46,310 bases of DNA from an uncultured Sutterella sp. (GTDB lineage Bacteria > Pseudomonadota > Gammaproteobacteria > Burkholderiales > Burkholderiaceae_F), in the NCBI GenBank assembly GCA_900542195.1, contig UQNA01000015.1, positions 1-46,310 on the forward strand. Direction: 5' to 3'. The notes beneath the pieces were generated by a model, which had not been told where the DNA came from, did no database searches, and saw nothing but the letters and a program-made list of their open reading frames with translations. This document shows positions 24,843 to 33,344 of the stretch, one piece after another (the stretch's first letter is position 1; the number at the start of each line of letters is the position of its first letter). The position numbers and the translations under genes are program-made.

Positions 24843-26756
24843 TTAGACTTCTTTGAAATCAGCGTCAACTACGTCGTCATCTTTCTTCTGCTGCTGTGCA
24901 CCGCCTTGTTGCTGCTGTGCACCAGGCTGAGCCTGCTGAGCGTTCAGTTTTTCACCGATCTTCTGAGCGGCAGTGTTCAAAGCTTCAGTACGTTTAACGA
25001 TAAGGTCTTTGTCTTCACCTCTTGCGGCTTCTTCAAGTTCCTTGATAGCAGCTTCGCAAGCGGCTCTGTCAGTAGCTTCAACCTTTTCGCCAAGGTCAGC
25101 AAGAGTCTTCTGAACCTGGTGAATTGCAGCATCAGCATTGTTACGTGCAGTTGCCAATTCAACACGACGGCGGTCTTCAGCCTTATTAGCTTCAGCATCG
25201 GCAACCATTCTTTCAACATCTTCTTCAGTCAAACCGGAGCTTGCCTTAATAGTGATCTTGTTTTCCTTGCCGGTAGCTTTATCCTTAGCGGAAACGTGAA
25301 GAATACCGTTTGCGTCGATATCGAAGGTAACTTCAATCTGAGGCAAACCACGCGGAGCCGGAGCAATACCTTCGAGGTTGAATTCTCCAAGAAGCTTATT
25401 ATCGGCAGCCATTTCACGTTCGCCCTGGTAAACCTTAATAGTTACGGCAGGCTGATTGTCTTCAGCTGTAGAGAATGTCTGGCTGTGCTTTGTAGGAATT
25501 GTTGTGTTGCGCTTGATCATCGGAGTCATAACACCACCAAGTGTTTCGATACCGAGGGTAAGCGGTGTCACGTCTAACAACAATACGTCATTGCGGTCGC
25601 CGGAAAGAACAGCACCCTGAATTGCAGCACCGATAGCAACGGCTTCATCAGGGTTAACGTCTTTACGAGGATCTTTTTCGAAGAACTTCTTAACAGCTTC
25701 CTGAACGGCAGGCATACGTGTCTGACCGCCAACCAAAATAACGTCGGAAATGTCTTGGACTGTTGCACCGGCATCCTTAAGAGCCTTCTTGCAAGGTTCA
25801 ATAGTTCTTTGGATCAAATCTTCGACCAAGCTTTCGAGCTTAGAACGTGTAAGTTTGATGTTCAAATGTTTCGGACCTGTTGCATCAGCTGTGATGTAAG
25901 GAAGGTTGATTTCAGTTTCCTGACGGCTGGACAATTCAATCTTGGCCTTTTCAGCAGCGTCTTTCAAACGTTGGAGAGCCAAAATATCCTTGCTCAAGTC
26001 AATGCCTGTATCTTTCTTGAATTCGCCGATTACATAATCAACGATTCTTTGGTCAAAGTCTTCACCGCCGAGGAATGTATCGCCGTTGGTAGACAAAACT
26101 TCAAATTGTTTTTCACCGTCAACATCGGCCAAGTCAATAATGGAGATATCGAATGTACCGCCGCCGAGGTCATAAACAGCGATCTTGCGGTCGCCCTTGC
26201 CGCCTTTATCCATACCGAAAGCCAAAGCAGCAGCTGTCGGTTCGTTAATGATACGGCGAACATCCAAACCAGCGATCTTACCGGCGTCTTTTGTAGCTTG
26301 ACGCTGGGAGTCATTGAAGTAAGCAGGAACTGTAATAACGGCTTCTGTAACCTTTTCACCAAGATAATCTTCAGCAGTTTGTTTCATCTTGCGAAGAATT
26401 TCAGCGGAAACCTGCTGCGGAGCCAAATCCTTGTCGCCAAGAACCTGAACCCAAGCGTCACCGTTAGGTGCCTTAATAATCTTATAAGGCATCAAGCTGA
26501 TATCTTTTTGAACTTCTTTGTCGTCGTAGCGGCGGCCGATCAAACGTTTAATAGCAAACAATGTGTTTGCCGGATTTGTAACAGCTTGGCGTTTAGCAGG
26601 AGCGCCGACTAAAACTTCACCGTTTTCCAAATAAGCAACGATGGAAGGTGTTGTACGAGCGCCTTCGCTATTTTCGATAACACGGACCTTTTCACCTTCA
26701 ACGACAGCAACAGCCGAGTTGGTTGTGCCAAGGTCAATACCAATAATTTTTGCCAT
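24843..26756 (-). CDS. dnaK: Chaperone DnaK (Hsp70)
   Basis: A 637-residue Hsp70 with the three ATPase signatures: IGIDLGTTNSAVAV (5-18), VYDLGGGTFDISII (near 194-207), VILVGGQTRMPAVQEAVKKFF (near 337-357). The substrate-binding domain begins after DVTPLTLGIETLGG, followed by an alpha lid and a Gln-rich tail ending DDDVVDADFKEV, the conserved Hsp70 C-terminus that recruits cofactors. GAGGAA precedes the ATG. It is the middle gene of the heat-shock operon. Confidence 0.98.
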   Translation of the reverse strand: MAKIIGIDLGTTNSAVAVVEGEKVRVIENSEGARTTPSIVAYLENGEVLVGAPAKRQAVTNPANTLFAIKRLIGRRYDDKEVQKDISLMPYKIIKAPNGDAWVQVLGDKDLAPQQVSAEILRKMKQTAEDYLGEKVTEAVITVPAYFNDSQRQATKDAGKIAGLDVRRIINEPTAAALAFGMDKGGKGDRKIAVYDLGGGTFDISIIDLADVDGEKQFEVLSTNGDTFLGGEDFDQRIVDYVIGEFKKDTGIDLSKDILALQRLKDAAEKAKIELSSRQETEINLPYITADATGPKHLNIKLTRSKLESLVEDLIQRTIEPCKKALKDAGATVQDISDVILVGGQTRMPAVQEAVKKFFEKDPRKDVNPDEAVAIGAAIQGAVLSGDRNDVLLLDVTPLTLGIETLGGVMTPMIKRNTTIPTKHSQTFSTAEDNQPAVTIKVYQGEREMAADNKLLGEFNLEGIAPAPRGLPQIEVTFDIDANGILHVSAKDKATGKENKITIKASSGLTEEDVERMVADAEANKAEDRRRVELATARNNADAAIHQVQKTLADLGEKVEATDRAACEAAIKELEEAARGEDKDLIVKRTEALNTAAQKIGEKLNAQQAQPGAQQQQGGAQQQKKDDDVVDADFKEV

Positions 26757-26832
26757 TCTATTTTCCTCACATTGGGGCTTTCAACCCCGTTCTATTTTCA
26801 ATATTGAGACGATTCTTAAAAAAACAAGTCCT

Positions 26833-27399
26833 TTATTGAGCGACCGCCACCATTGCGGGTCTTAGTACCCTATCGGCAATTTTCCAGCCTCTTTGGAACA
26901 CCTGGGCAACGCAGCCCGATTGGACTGCAGGATCTTTCACCATTGTTATTGCCTGCATGGTATTGGGATCAAATTTGAGACCAACCGGATTCTCTTCTTT
27001 CATCCCGTTATTTTCCAAGGCACTTTTCAGTTGCCGATAAGTCATTTCCAGACCTTCTTTCAAAGGTCCTTGTTCGTTAGCACAAGCTTCCAAGGCTTTT
27101 TCCATGCTGTCGACAACCGGGAGCATAGCTTCTGCAAATTTTTCAATACTAAATTTGCGGGCTTTGGCTACGTCTTCTGCGGCGCGGCGGCGGACGTTAT
27201 CTGCCTCAGCAACGGCACGAACATATAAATCGTAATTCTCAGCTGCTTTGGCCTCAGCAGCTGCCAACTCTTTAGCGGGATCGAGTTCGGGGAGTTCCGG
27301 CACTTCGGGTGCTTGGTCCTGCACTGCTTCTTCAGCGGCGCCTGGAGCTTCCTTTCCTTCCATGGTCTGTTTATTTTGATCGAATCTATTTTCTTGCAT
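26833..27399 (-). CDS. grpE: Nucleotide exchange factor GrpE
   Basis: A 188-residue GrpE. It has an acidic N-terminal tail (about 1-50), a long coiled-coil helix (AAAEAKAAENYDLYVRAVAEADNVRRRAAEDVAKARKFSIEKFAEAMLPVVDSMEKAL, about 46-104) and the C-terminal beta domain (NPVGLKFDPNTMQAITMV, VAQVFQRGWKIADRVLRPAMVAVA). It releases ADP from DnaK and acts as a thermosensor. First gene of the operon, with ACGGAG before the start and a sigma-32-like promoter about 64-91 bases upstream. Neither hrcA nor nadK lies next to it. Confidence 0.96.
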   Translation of the reverse strand: MQENRFDQNKQTMEGKEAPGAAEEAVQDQAPEVPELPELDPAKELAAAEAKAAENYDLYVRAVAEADNVRRRAAEDVAKARKFSIEKFAEAMLPVVDSMEKALEACANEQGPLKEGLEMTYRQLKSALENNGMKEENPVGLKFDPNTMQAITMVKDPAVQSGCVAQVFQRGWKIADRVLRPAMVAVAQ

Positions 27400-27462
27400 T
27401 CAACACTCCGTAAATTAAGGAGGCAAGACGAAAAATAAAGTATCTCGTCTCTATAAGGTTGC

Positions 27463-27490
27463 ATATGGTGACAACGCCATATTTTTCAAC
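27463..27490 (-). promoter_or_regulatory. Sigma-32-type heat-shock promoter of grpE-dnaK-dnaJ
   Basis: On the minus strand, GTTGAAA (complement of 27484-27490) is followed after 13 bases by CACCATAT (complement of 27463-27470). This closely matches the sigma-32 consensus CTTGAAA / CCCCATnT with 11-16 bases spacing. It lies 64 bases upstream of the grpE start. No CIRCE repeat is seen, which points to RpoH rather than HrcA control. Confidence 0.85.
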
Positions 27491-27862
27491 CTTGCATGAA
27501 TACACTTTAAACCACTTAGATGGAAACCCTTAAACGACCCACCCGAATTAAGCCATCCTTTGCTTTGGAGGATCCGCGTTTTGAAAACATTTGTTTCCAA
27601 AGTAAAAAAACTATTAGGAATCAAGGAGTAAAGCTTCTCTGCAGCTCTTTCTCCAAGAAGCATAGAAAAGACGAGCAAGCCTGCGAGAAAGTATCAATTC
27701 ACAGATTTTTACTGTGTTTTGCTGAAGGAAAATTCTTTTTGCTCTGAATAGTCCGTCGGTGAAGTCCTTAAAAAGATTCATCCGAAAGGTGTTCATCTCC
27801 AGCTTGTATTTGTCCAAGCAATACAACCGGAAGAGCCCGAATTGCAAGCAGTTAAACCTCTT
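27491..27862. other. Long gap between the heat-shock operon and the PAP2-EptA gene
   Basis: About 370 bases with only short, unconvincing frames (60-77 codons) on both strands and none with a recognisable product. One plus-strand frame reads RVLKTFVSKVKKLLGIKE and later GVHLQLVFVQAIQPEEPELQAVKPLL, interrupted by stops, which could be a worn-out gene. I see no tRNA, no strong terminator and no repeat in it. Confidence 0.4.
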
Positions 27863-30214
27863 CTAATCTTCTTTCCTACACTGACTCGTAAAATCCAGAG
27901 ACTTGTCGTAAGTTATTGACTTCACATCCAACAGGCCCAACAAAGAAGAGTAAAGGTTATCGTGGCTTGCTTCTTTGTCCAAGACCTTTCTAAAGCAGGC
28001 TGTATCGAGTTTAAGTCTCTCTTCCAAGCTATTCGAAAGCCAAAGGATCATTGGAACTTCTTTTTGAACGCTCGGTGCCATAAATTCAGGAGCACCATGC
28101 AGATAGAGATTGTTCTCTCCCAGGCTTTCTCCATGGTCGCTCACATAGAGAAGGCCGGTGTCCATTCCTTTCATTCCTTTAAGCCAATCAATTACGCCGG
28201 CCAAGAAGTGGTCTGTGTATAAAACCGAATTGTCATACGCATTAATAATGGACTGACGAGAACACTTTTGAAGTTGCTCATCCTCACAGACCGGCGTGTA
28301 CTTTTCGAAAGTCTTGGGGTAGCGTTTGGAATAAGCAGGTCCGTGATTTCCCAACTGATGCATAAAGATAACGGTATCCTCGCCCGACTTTAATATTTTG
28401 CTGACGTCTAATCCGGCAAGGAGGGCTTCATCAAAGCATCTTCCGCCTCTGCACAGTGAAGCGACGGATTTCTTATCAATAGGGAGTTCCATGACTCCGT
28501 CACTGACGCCTTTGCTCCCTGATTGGTTATCTACCCAATAGACGTTCATTCCGGCTCTTTTGAGCACAGGAAGAAGACTTTCCTCCCGCAAAATCCTCTC
28601 TCTGTCGTAATTTTGTCTTCCGACGCGGCTGAACATACACGGTAAAGACACATCCGTGCTGGTTCCGCAAGAAATCGTCTTCTTAAAAGCATAAACATTT
28701 CTAGCCTTCAGTTCAGGTGTCGTTTGTCTCTCATATCCGGCCAAACCCCAATTAGCCAACCGAACAGTTTCTCCTACAACAACTACAAAAAGCATCCCTT
28801 TTTTGCCATTATGAGTTTTGCCTAACGAAGGCTGAGGGTCAATAACTTCTCTTTCACGGGGCGCTGAAGGTGAAGACTCTTTAACCAGGGCTTTGTAGGT
28901 AGAACTAAGCACGTTGGCAGGAGCTATGAGGTTACGGGTGACAGGTTCCGTACGAATAAGAGAGGATATTCCTTGAAAATTAGCATAGAGCATCATCAGT
29001 CCGACGATGAGAGCTAATGATATCTGTCCAAGCCAATTTAACCACGACTGACGCTTAACCTTGATAAACAAGAAAGCAAACAATCCGGGCAAAGTCAGAA
29101 AGATAATTTCTGCTACAGAAGAGAAAGAAATAAGTTCCGAAGCTTCTGCCGTATCGGTGGCAAAGGCATTATTCATCATCTCCGTATTGACGATGGTTCC
29201 AAACTCATAATTGAAGTAGAGAGCTCCGGAAGCGAGCAGAGAGAACAGAAGTATCCCAGCCTTCATGATCCATCGGAAATATAAAATTCTTACTCCGATA
29301 AACATAATGCACAGAAGAACAACAGCCAATGCAAAGATTAGCGTCAGATCTTGAAAGGAAAAATGCAAAGCTGAAAATACTTTAGAAAAAAACGGTAAGT
29401 TCAGAAAGAATGCCAAATAGACCGCAGCCGCTAACGCAAAAGATCCGGCGCTTAAGACCACTGTTGGCTTTTTAATAAAAACTCGAGGCTGAAAAAATAA
29501 AAAATATAAAAATGCGCATATCGACCAGTCAAAAAACATGGTCGCTACGGTATGAGAGATAAAGTGGGCCCCCTGAGCTTGTCTGCCTACGCCCAAAATC
29601 AAACCTAACGTAACTACTGAGCCTAAGATCAAACCGCACGCAAGGCTTCTTCCAGCGGATCCAACCGGAGACTTAGAGAATTTCAAACTGAGGAAAGCGA
29701 AAAATAGAGCAAACAATGCGAATCCGCTCGAAGCGTGTCCGGCCGGAAAACATCTGCCCGCCCCTACGGGATTTCCTCCGAATATTTCCAACGACCACGG
29801 GCATGGAGAAGAAGACAGGGCTTTTGCTCCAACCACTGACAAGGCGCAAGTCACAATGGCGACGATGACATAGGTGAACTGTTTGCGATAAGGCTTCAGA
29901 GTTTTTCCAAGCGAGAGGTAGGAAGACAGGAGCAAGACCAGTGAACCGACACCGGCGATTACCGGAAAGATTTTGCCCCCTTTATGCAAAATAGTACGGA
30001 ACAACAAAACATTGGAGTCCCCGTACCACTTTCCGGCGCCCTCGTAAAAAGGAAATGCAAAAAATTGGTCGATCGGACTAGATCTAAATAATGCGATAAA
30101 AATATAAATCCACGCCGGAACCAACAGCATCCAAACAATAGGATTACTCTCAGATGCTGCAGGTTTTTCAGAGATCCTTTGAGGATCTTTCACAAGCCTT
30201 GGTAAACTTTTCAC
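27863..30214 (-). CDS. eptA: PAP2 phosphatase-phosphoethanolamine transferase fusion (LpxE/LpxT-like + EptA/MCR-like)
   Basis: At 783 residues this is much longer than an EptA (about 550). Residues about 1-245 form a PAP2 membrane phosphatase with all three motifs: Lys 131 (KALSSSPCPW), PAGH (157-160) and Arg 211 to His 217 (RQAQGAHF). A second membrane unit (about 253-415) and a periplasmic sulfatase-fold domain follow, with the EptA/MCR catalytic set: Glu 482 (GETVR), nucleophile Thr 520 in CGTSTDVSLPC, His 624 (GNHGP), Asp 693-His 694 (SDHGES) and His 706, plus paired Cys 516/526. It probably removes or transfers a lipid A phosphate and adds phosphoethanolamine, lowering cationic peptide (polymyxin) binding. 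The apparent start is a GTG without a ribosome site, inside a GTGAA repeat. It is divergent from a two-component pair. The order of reactions is inference. Confidence 0.88.
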   Translation of the reverse strand: MKSLPRLVKDPQRISEKPAASESNPIVWMLLVPAWIYIFIALFRSSPIDQFFAFPFYEGAGKWYGDSNVLLFRTILHKGGKIFPVIAGVGSLVLLLSSYLSLGKTLKPYRKQFTYVIVAIVTCALSVVGAKALSSSPCPWSLEIFGGNPVGAGRCFPAGHASSGFALFALFFAFLSLKFSKSPVGSAGRSLACGLILGSVVTLGLILGVGRQAQGAHFISHTVATMFFDWSICAFLYFLFFQPRVFIKKPTVVLSAGSFALAAAVYLAFFLNLPFFSKVFSALHFSFQDLTLIFALAVVLLCIMFIGVRILYFRWIMKAGILLFSLLASGALYFNYEFGTIVNTEMMNNAFATDTAEASELISFSSVAEIIFLTLPGLFAFLFIKVKRQSWLNWLGQISLALIVGLMMLYANFQGISSLIRTEPVTRNLIAPANVLSSTYKALVKESSPSAPREREVIDPQPSLGKTHNGKKGMLFVVVVGETVRLANWGLAGYERQTTPELKARNVYAFKKTISCGTSTDVSLPCMFSRVGRQNYDRERILREESLLPVLKRAGMNVYWVDNQSGSKGVSDGVMELPIDKKSVASLCRGGRCFDEALLAGLDVSKILKSGEDTVIFMHQLGNHGPAYSKRYPKTFEKYTPVCEDEQLQKCSRQSIINAYDNSVLYTDHFLAGVIDWLKGMKGMDTGLLYVSDHGESLGENNLYLHGAPEFMAPSVQKEVPMILWLSNSLEERLKLDTACFRKVLDKEASHDNLYSSLLGLLDVKSITYDKSLDFTSQCRKED

Positions 30215-30225
30215 GGATTATTCAC
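30210..30225 (-). promoter_or_regulatory. Direct repeat box at the start of the PAP2-EptA gene
   Basis: On the minus strand GTGAATAATCCGTGAA is a GTGAA-N6-GTGAA direct repeat with an 11-base period, one helical turn, as bound by OmpR/PmrA-type dimers. The second GTGAA contains the apparent GTG start codon. A mirrored copy lies at 30286-30301. The proposed binding protein is the adjacent response regulator. Confidence 0.6.
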
Positions 30226-30285
30226 TTTTGAAACTATCGTCATCTCTAGTATGAACCGAGCCTCTGTTATGCTAAGTCATAGAAA

Positions 30286-30301
30286 CGTGAAATAAGAGTG
30301 A
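30286..30301 (+). promoter_or_regulatory. Mirrored direct repeat box before the response regulator gene
   Basis: GTGAAATAAGAGTGAA is a second GTGAA-N6-GTGAA repeat with the same 11-base period. It is oriented rightward, so the two boxes sit symmetrically at the ends of the 83-base divergent region. It lies just before the ATG at 30307. An extended -10-like TGTTATGCT at 30265-30273 stands upstream of it. Confidence 0.6.
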
Positions 30302-30306
30302 AATCT

Positions 30307-30999
30307 ATGCCCAGAATACTCATTGTGGAAGACAACGAAGACGTCAGAAGGAACATTGTCGAGTTTCTTGAACTTAAGAAATTTAAGACCGACAACACTG
30401 ATGATGGCCTTAAGGCATTAGGTCTCACGTTGGTAAACTCTTATGATCTCATCCTCCTTGATGTCATGATTCCCGGTCTTGATGGCATTAGCGTATGTGA
30501 ACAGCTGAAAAAACGAATGGATTCGACTCCTATCATTTTTTTAAGTGCTAAAGACACGGTAGAAGACAGAATTAACGGACTGACCGTGGGCGCCGATGAT
30601 TACATCGTTAAGCCCTTTTCTCTTTCAGAACTTCTTCTCAGAATCAATGCTGTTCTCAGGCGAACCAAGAAAGAACTTTCTCCATTCTTAACGATAGGCC
30701 CTTTGAAACTGAATGCAGAAACCAAACAGGTCTTCAGGGACGATAAAGAAATTCGCGTAAATCCAACAGGTTTTAAAATTCTTCAGTTTCTGATGTCTAA
30801 AAGTCCTAACATTGTCTCTAGAGAAGAACTCGAAAAAGAGATTTGGGGTTTCAACAGAGTCGCGAGCGATGCACTTCGTGCACAAATCCATCTGCTGCGG
30901 CAACTAGTGGACAAACCTTTTGAAAAACAGCTGATTCACACCCGTCAAGGATTTGGCTGGTCAATCAAAGCTGAAGAAAAAGACGCCGGAGAAAGTTAA
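30307..30999 (+). CDS. OmpR/PmrA-family response regulator
   Basis: From the ATG at 30307 (AAGAG about eight bases upstream) it is 230 residues; a GTG at 30298 would add three. The receiver domain has the acidic pair Glu 8-Asp 9, phospho-acceptor Asp 52 (LILLDVMIPGLDG) and Lys 102 (ADDYIVKPF). A linker leads to the winged-helix DNA-binding domain (about 130-228) with SREELEKEIWGFNRVASDALRAQIHLLRQLVDKPF and the end HTRQGFGWSI. Its stop abuts the kinase gene. The position opposite the PAP2-EptA gene suggests a PmrA-like regulator of lipid A modification. Orthology to PmrA or ColR cannot be settled by eye. Confidence 0.9.
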   Translation: MPRILIVEDNEDVRRNIVEFLELKKFKTDNTDDGLKALGLTLVNSYDLILLDVMIPGLDGISVCEQLKKRMDSTPIIFLSAKDTVEDRINGLTVGADDYIVKPFSLSELLLRINAVLRRTKKELSPFLTIGPLKLNAETKQVFRDDKEIRVNPTGFKILQFLMSKSPNIVSREELEKEIWGFNRVASDALRAQIHLLRQLVDKPFEKQLIHTRQGFGWSIKAEEKDAGES

Positions 31000-32283
31000 A
31001 TGAGGAAAGAATGGTCTTTAAAGAAGCTCATAGCTATCAGTATTAGCCTGACCATCATCTGCATTGCCTTGATTTACACGGGTCTAATCTACATGACGAT
31101 TCACTCGGCCGAGAACCAACTCATGGGGTCGGCTATGAGCAGCACGCTCAACGGCATCATGACCTACGATATTTCTCAAGGCCAACATCCTCGTCTTGAC
31201 CAGTTCTCCCGTCTTTATATTGAGGGTGACCCGGTCCGTCCAATTCCAGAAGCCTTCAAAGATCTCCCTTTAGGATATGTTGAGGTAGTAAAAGGCGAAG
31301 ATCTGCACGTCTACACCATGCTTTACGACGGTAAGCGAGTCGTTCTCACCCGCAATCAAGAACTCTTTGAATCGTGGGAAATTAAAGTATTCATCGGGAC
31401 TCTGGTATTTTTTGCAGCGCTGGTCTGCTTCAGTTTCTTCTTTGCTCATTGGCTTTCCAAGAGACTGCTAAAGCCTTTGGATCGTTTAACTCTAAAAGCA
31501 GCGGAAGCAGATAAGGCACTTCAGAACGGTCAAATTTATTCAACAGATCTTTTCAAAGAAAAAAGTTGGTCTGATAATGAAATCGGGCGCCTGGCCAAGA
31601 CACTTAACGATTTGACCTCCAAGATCCGCAATCTTGCCGTCAAAGAGAAAATCTTTTCAGGCGAAGTTAGCCATGAAATCAGAACTCCTTTGACCGTCAT
31701 CAATACAAGCTTAGAGTTGTTGGAAACGGACCCCGACACCTCTCCGTCTCAAAGAAAATTCGTCAACAGAGCCCTGAAAGCTTCCCAAAGAATTAAAGAG
31801 TTGACTGAGGTCTTTCTGAATCTCTCACGCGGTACCCGCAACGAAGATACGCATCAGGTGACGGTCAGCGAGTTTTTCCAAGATCATCAGCAAGAATTGC
31901 AGACAAAGTTTGCCGCTAAAGGGCTGGACTTTAAAGTGAAAGTTCTTTCCAACTCGAAAGATACCTACAACGAAGTCTTAGTCGGTGCAACTTTTGACAA
32001 TCTTCTGAACAACGCCTTGAAATTTACCGATAAAGGCGGAGTCACCATTTCCATTAATGCAGACTCCGTCATCATTCAAGATACAGGATGCGGCATCAAG
32101 GAAGAATACAGAGAAAAGATCTTTGACAGCGGATATCAAGCCAATCCGGATGACAAGTTAGGCGGATTCGGACTAGGCCTGGCAATTGCCAGGAGAGCCG
32201 CCGACTATTTAGGATGGACTATTAAGTTAAAAGAGTCGGGAGAAGAAGGAAGTACGTTTGTTATATCCTTCAATAAGAAATAG
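31000..32283 (+). CDS. Sensor histidine kinase partnered with the OmpR-type regulator
   Basis: A 427-residue kinase. TM1 is at about 9-32, then a periplasmic sensor of about 95 residues (about 33-127), TM2 at about 128-150, a HAMP-like linker, and the dimerisation helix with the phospho-acceptor His 225 in GEVSHEIRTPLT. The ATPase domain carries FDNLLNNALKF (about 332-342), DTGCGI (361-366) and GGFGLGLAIARR (388-399). The sensor is short, as in PmrB and ColS-type kinases that read metals, pH or cationic peptides; I see no definite ligand motif. It starts immediately after the regulator stop, so the pair is co-translated. Confidence 0.92.
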   Translation: MRKEWSLKKLIAISISLTIICIALIYTGLIYMTIHSAENQLMGSAMSSTLNGIMTYDISQGQHPRLDQFSRLYIEGDPVRPIPEAFKDLPLGYVEVVKGEDLHVYTMLYDGKRVVLTRNQELFESWEIKVFIGTLVFFAALVCFSFFFAHWLSKRLLKPLDRLTLKAAEADKALQNGQIYSTDLFKEKSWSDNEIGRLAKTLNDLTSKIRNLAVKEKIFSGEVSHEIRTPLTVINTSLELLETDPDTSPSQRKFVNRALKASQRIKELTEVFLNLSRGTRNEDTHQVTVSEFFQDHQQELQTKFAAKGLDFKVKVLSNSKDTYNEVLVGATFDNLLNNALKFTDKGGVTISINADSVIIQDTGCGIKEEYREKIFDSGYQANPDDKLGGFGLGLAIARRAADYLGWTIKLKESGEEGSTFVISFNKK

Positions 32284-32321
32284 ACTTTCATTGAAACTCG
32301 CCGTCCAGTAAGAGGCCGGAA

Positions 32322-33329
32322 TTAGGTCTGCTCCTCCCAGTCGTTTAAATGTTTACCGAGGAAATCGCTGAATAAGTCGAGCCAATAATCTTGAGCGTTG
32401 AGACACGGGATGTAATTAAACTCTTTGCCGCCCGCATCCAAGAAGGCCTTTCTTGCTTCCCCCTCGATTTCCTCATGAGTTTCCAAACAGTCGGTGATAA
32501 AGCTCGGACAAACGATGTCAATACGTTCCGTTCCCTTTTTTGCAAGTTCTACCAACGTTGGTTCAGTGTAAGGCTGCAGCCATATATCTTTGCCGAATCG
32601 AGACTGATAAGTCCGAATCCACTGGTCGGGCCCTAAATTCAATCTATTTGCGATTAAGTCGGATTCGACGACTGTCTGATCTTGGTAAGGATCGCCTTTG
32701 TTCACATAGCTTTGGGGCATACCGTGAAAGCTGAGGATCAATTTGCCTTTTTCGCCGAGAGGAGAGTGTTTTTCCCAAAAATCTGAAATACTTTTAGCCA
32801 AAGCTTCAATGTAGGCATCTTCGTTGTGAAAGTCTCGAACCATACGAATTTCCGGCTGACTTCTCATGGTCTTAAGCACATCACACAGCGCATCCATCAC
32901 GGAACCGGTGGTAGTGGCTGAATATTGCGGATTCAGCGGGACCAACAAGATTTTTTGGAAGCCTTTCTCAAGATGAAGATTCCTAACCACATTAGCGATT
33001 GAGGGATCTCCGTATCTCATCGCGTAGGTGCAAAAGAGACCCGGAAATTTCTTACCGAGGCGCTGGCTCATTCCTCCGACGAGCTTTTCGGTTTCAACAA
33101 CTAGAGGTGAGCCTTCCGGTGTCCATATAGTCTCATATCGTTTGGCTGATTGCGGTGATCTAATCGGAAGAATGATGAAATTGAGGATGATTTTCCACAA
33201 AATCGGATTGACCTCAATAACACGCGGATCGCCCAGAAACTCTTTTAGGAATTGTTTGACCGCCTTCGGAGTAGGTTCTTTGGGAGAGCCCAAGTTAACA
33301 AAAACTACAGCTGTACGGTCGTATGACAT
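32322..33329 (-). CDS. hemH: Ferrochelatase
   Basis: A 335-residue HemH that inserts Fe2+ into protoporphyrin IX, the last step of heme synthesis. Blocks: AVVFVNLGSPKEPTPKAVKQFLKEFLGDPRVIE (7-39), the catalytic-His region LILSFHGMPQSYVNKGDPYQDQ (about 190-211), and CPSFITDCLETHEEIEGEARKAFLDAGGKEFNYIPCLN (about 272-310). AGGAA precedes the ATG. It ends the yheT-like / VUT-type transporter / hemH operon, 15 bases after the transporter gene. Its presence shows heme is made, as expected for a respiring betaproteobacterium. Confidence 0.95.
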   Translation of the reverse strand: MSYDRTAVVFVNLGSPKEPTPKAVKQFLKEFLGDPRVIEVNPILWKIILNFIILPIRSPQSAKRYETIWTPEGSPLVVETEKLVGGMSQRLGKKFPGLFCTYAMRYGDPSIANVVRNLHLEKGFQKILLVPLNPQYSATTTGSVMDALCDVLKTMRSQPEIRMVRDFHNEDAYIEALAKSISDFWEKHSPLGEKGKLILSFHGMPQSYVNKGDPYQDQTVVESDLIANRLNLGPDQWIRTYQSRFGKDIWLQPYTEPTLVELAKKGTERIDIVCPSFITDCLETHEEIEGEARKAFLDAGGKEFNYIPCLNAQDYWLDLFSDFLGKHLNDWEEQT

Positions 33330-33344
33330 ATTTTTCCTATTTAT

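Noticed and set aside
25755..26612. Long plus-strand frame of 285 codons opposite dnaK
   Set aside because: It is the antisense shadow of a strongly conserved dnaK gene; its translation is rich in Cys, Phe and Ser and resembles no protein.
26757..26832. Second heat-shock promoter between grpE and dnaK (GTTGAAAG)
   Set aside because: A -35-like TTGAAA is present but no CCCCATnT-type -10 follows at suitable spacing before dnaK.
27520..27847. Short overlapping frames on both strands (75-77 codons)
   Set aside because: No ribosome sites or domain-like text. They fit chance frames in an intergenic stretch.
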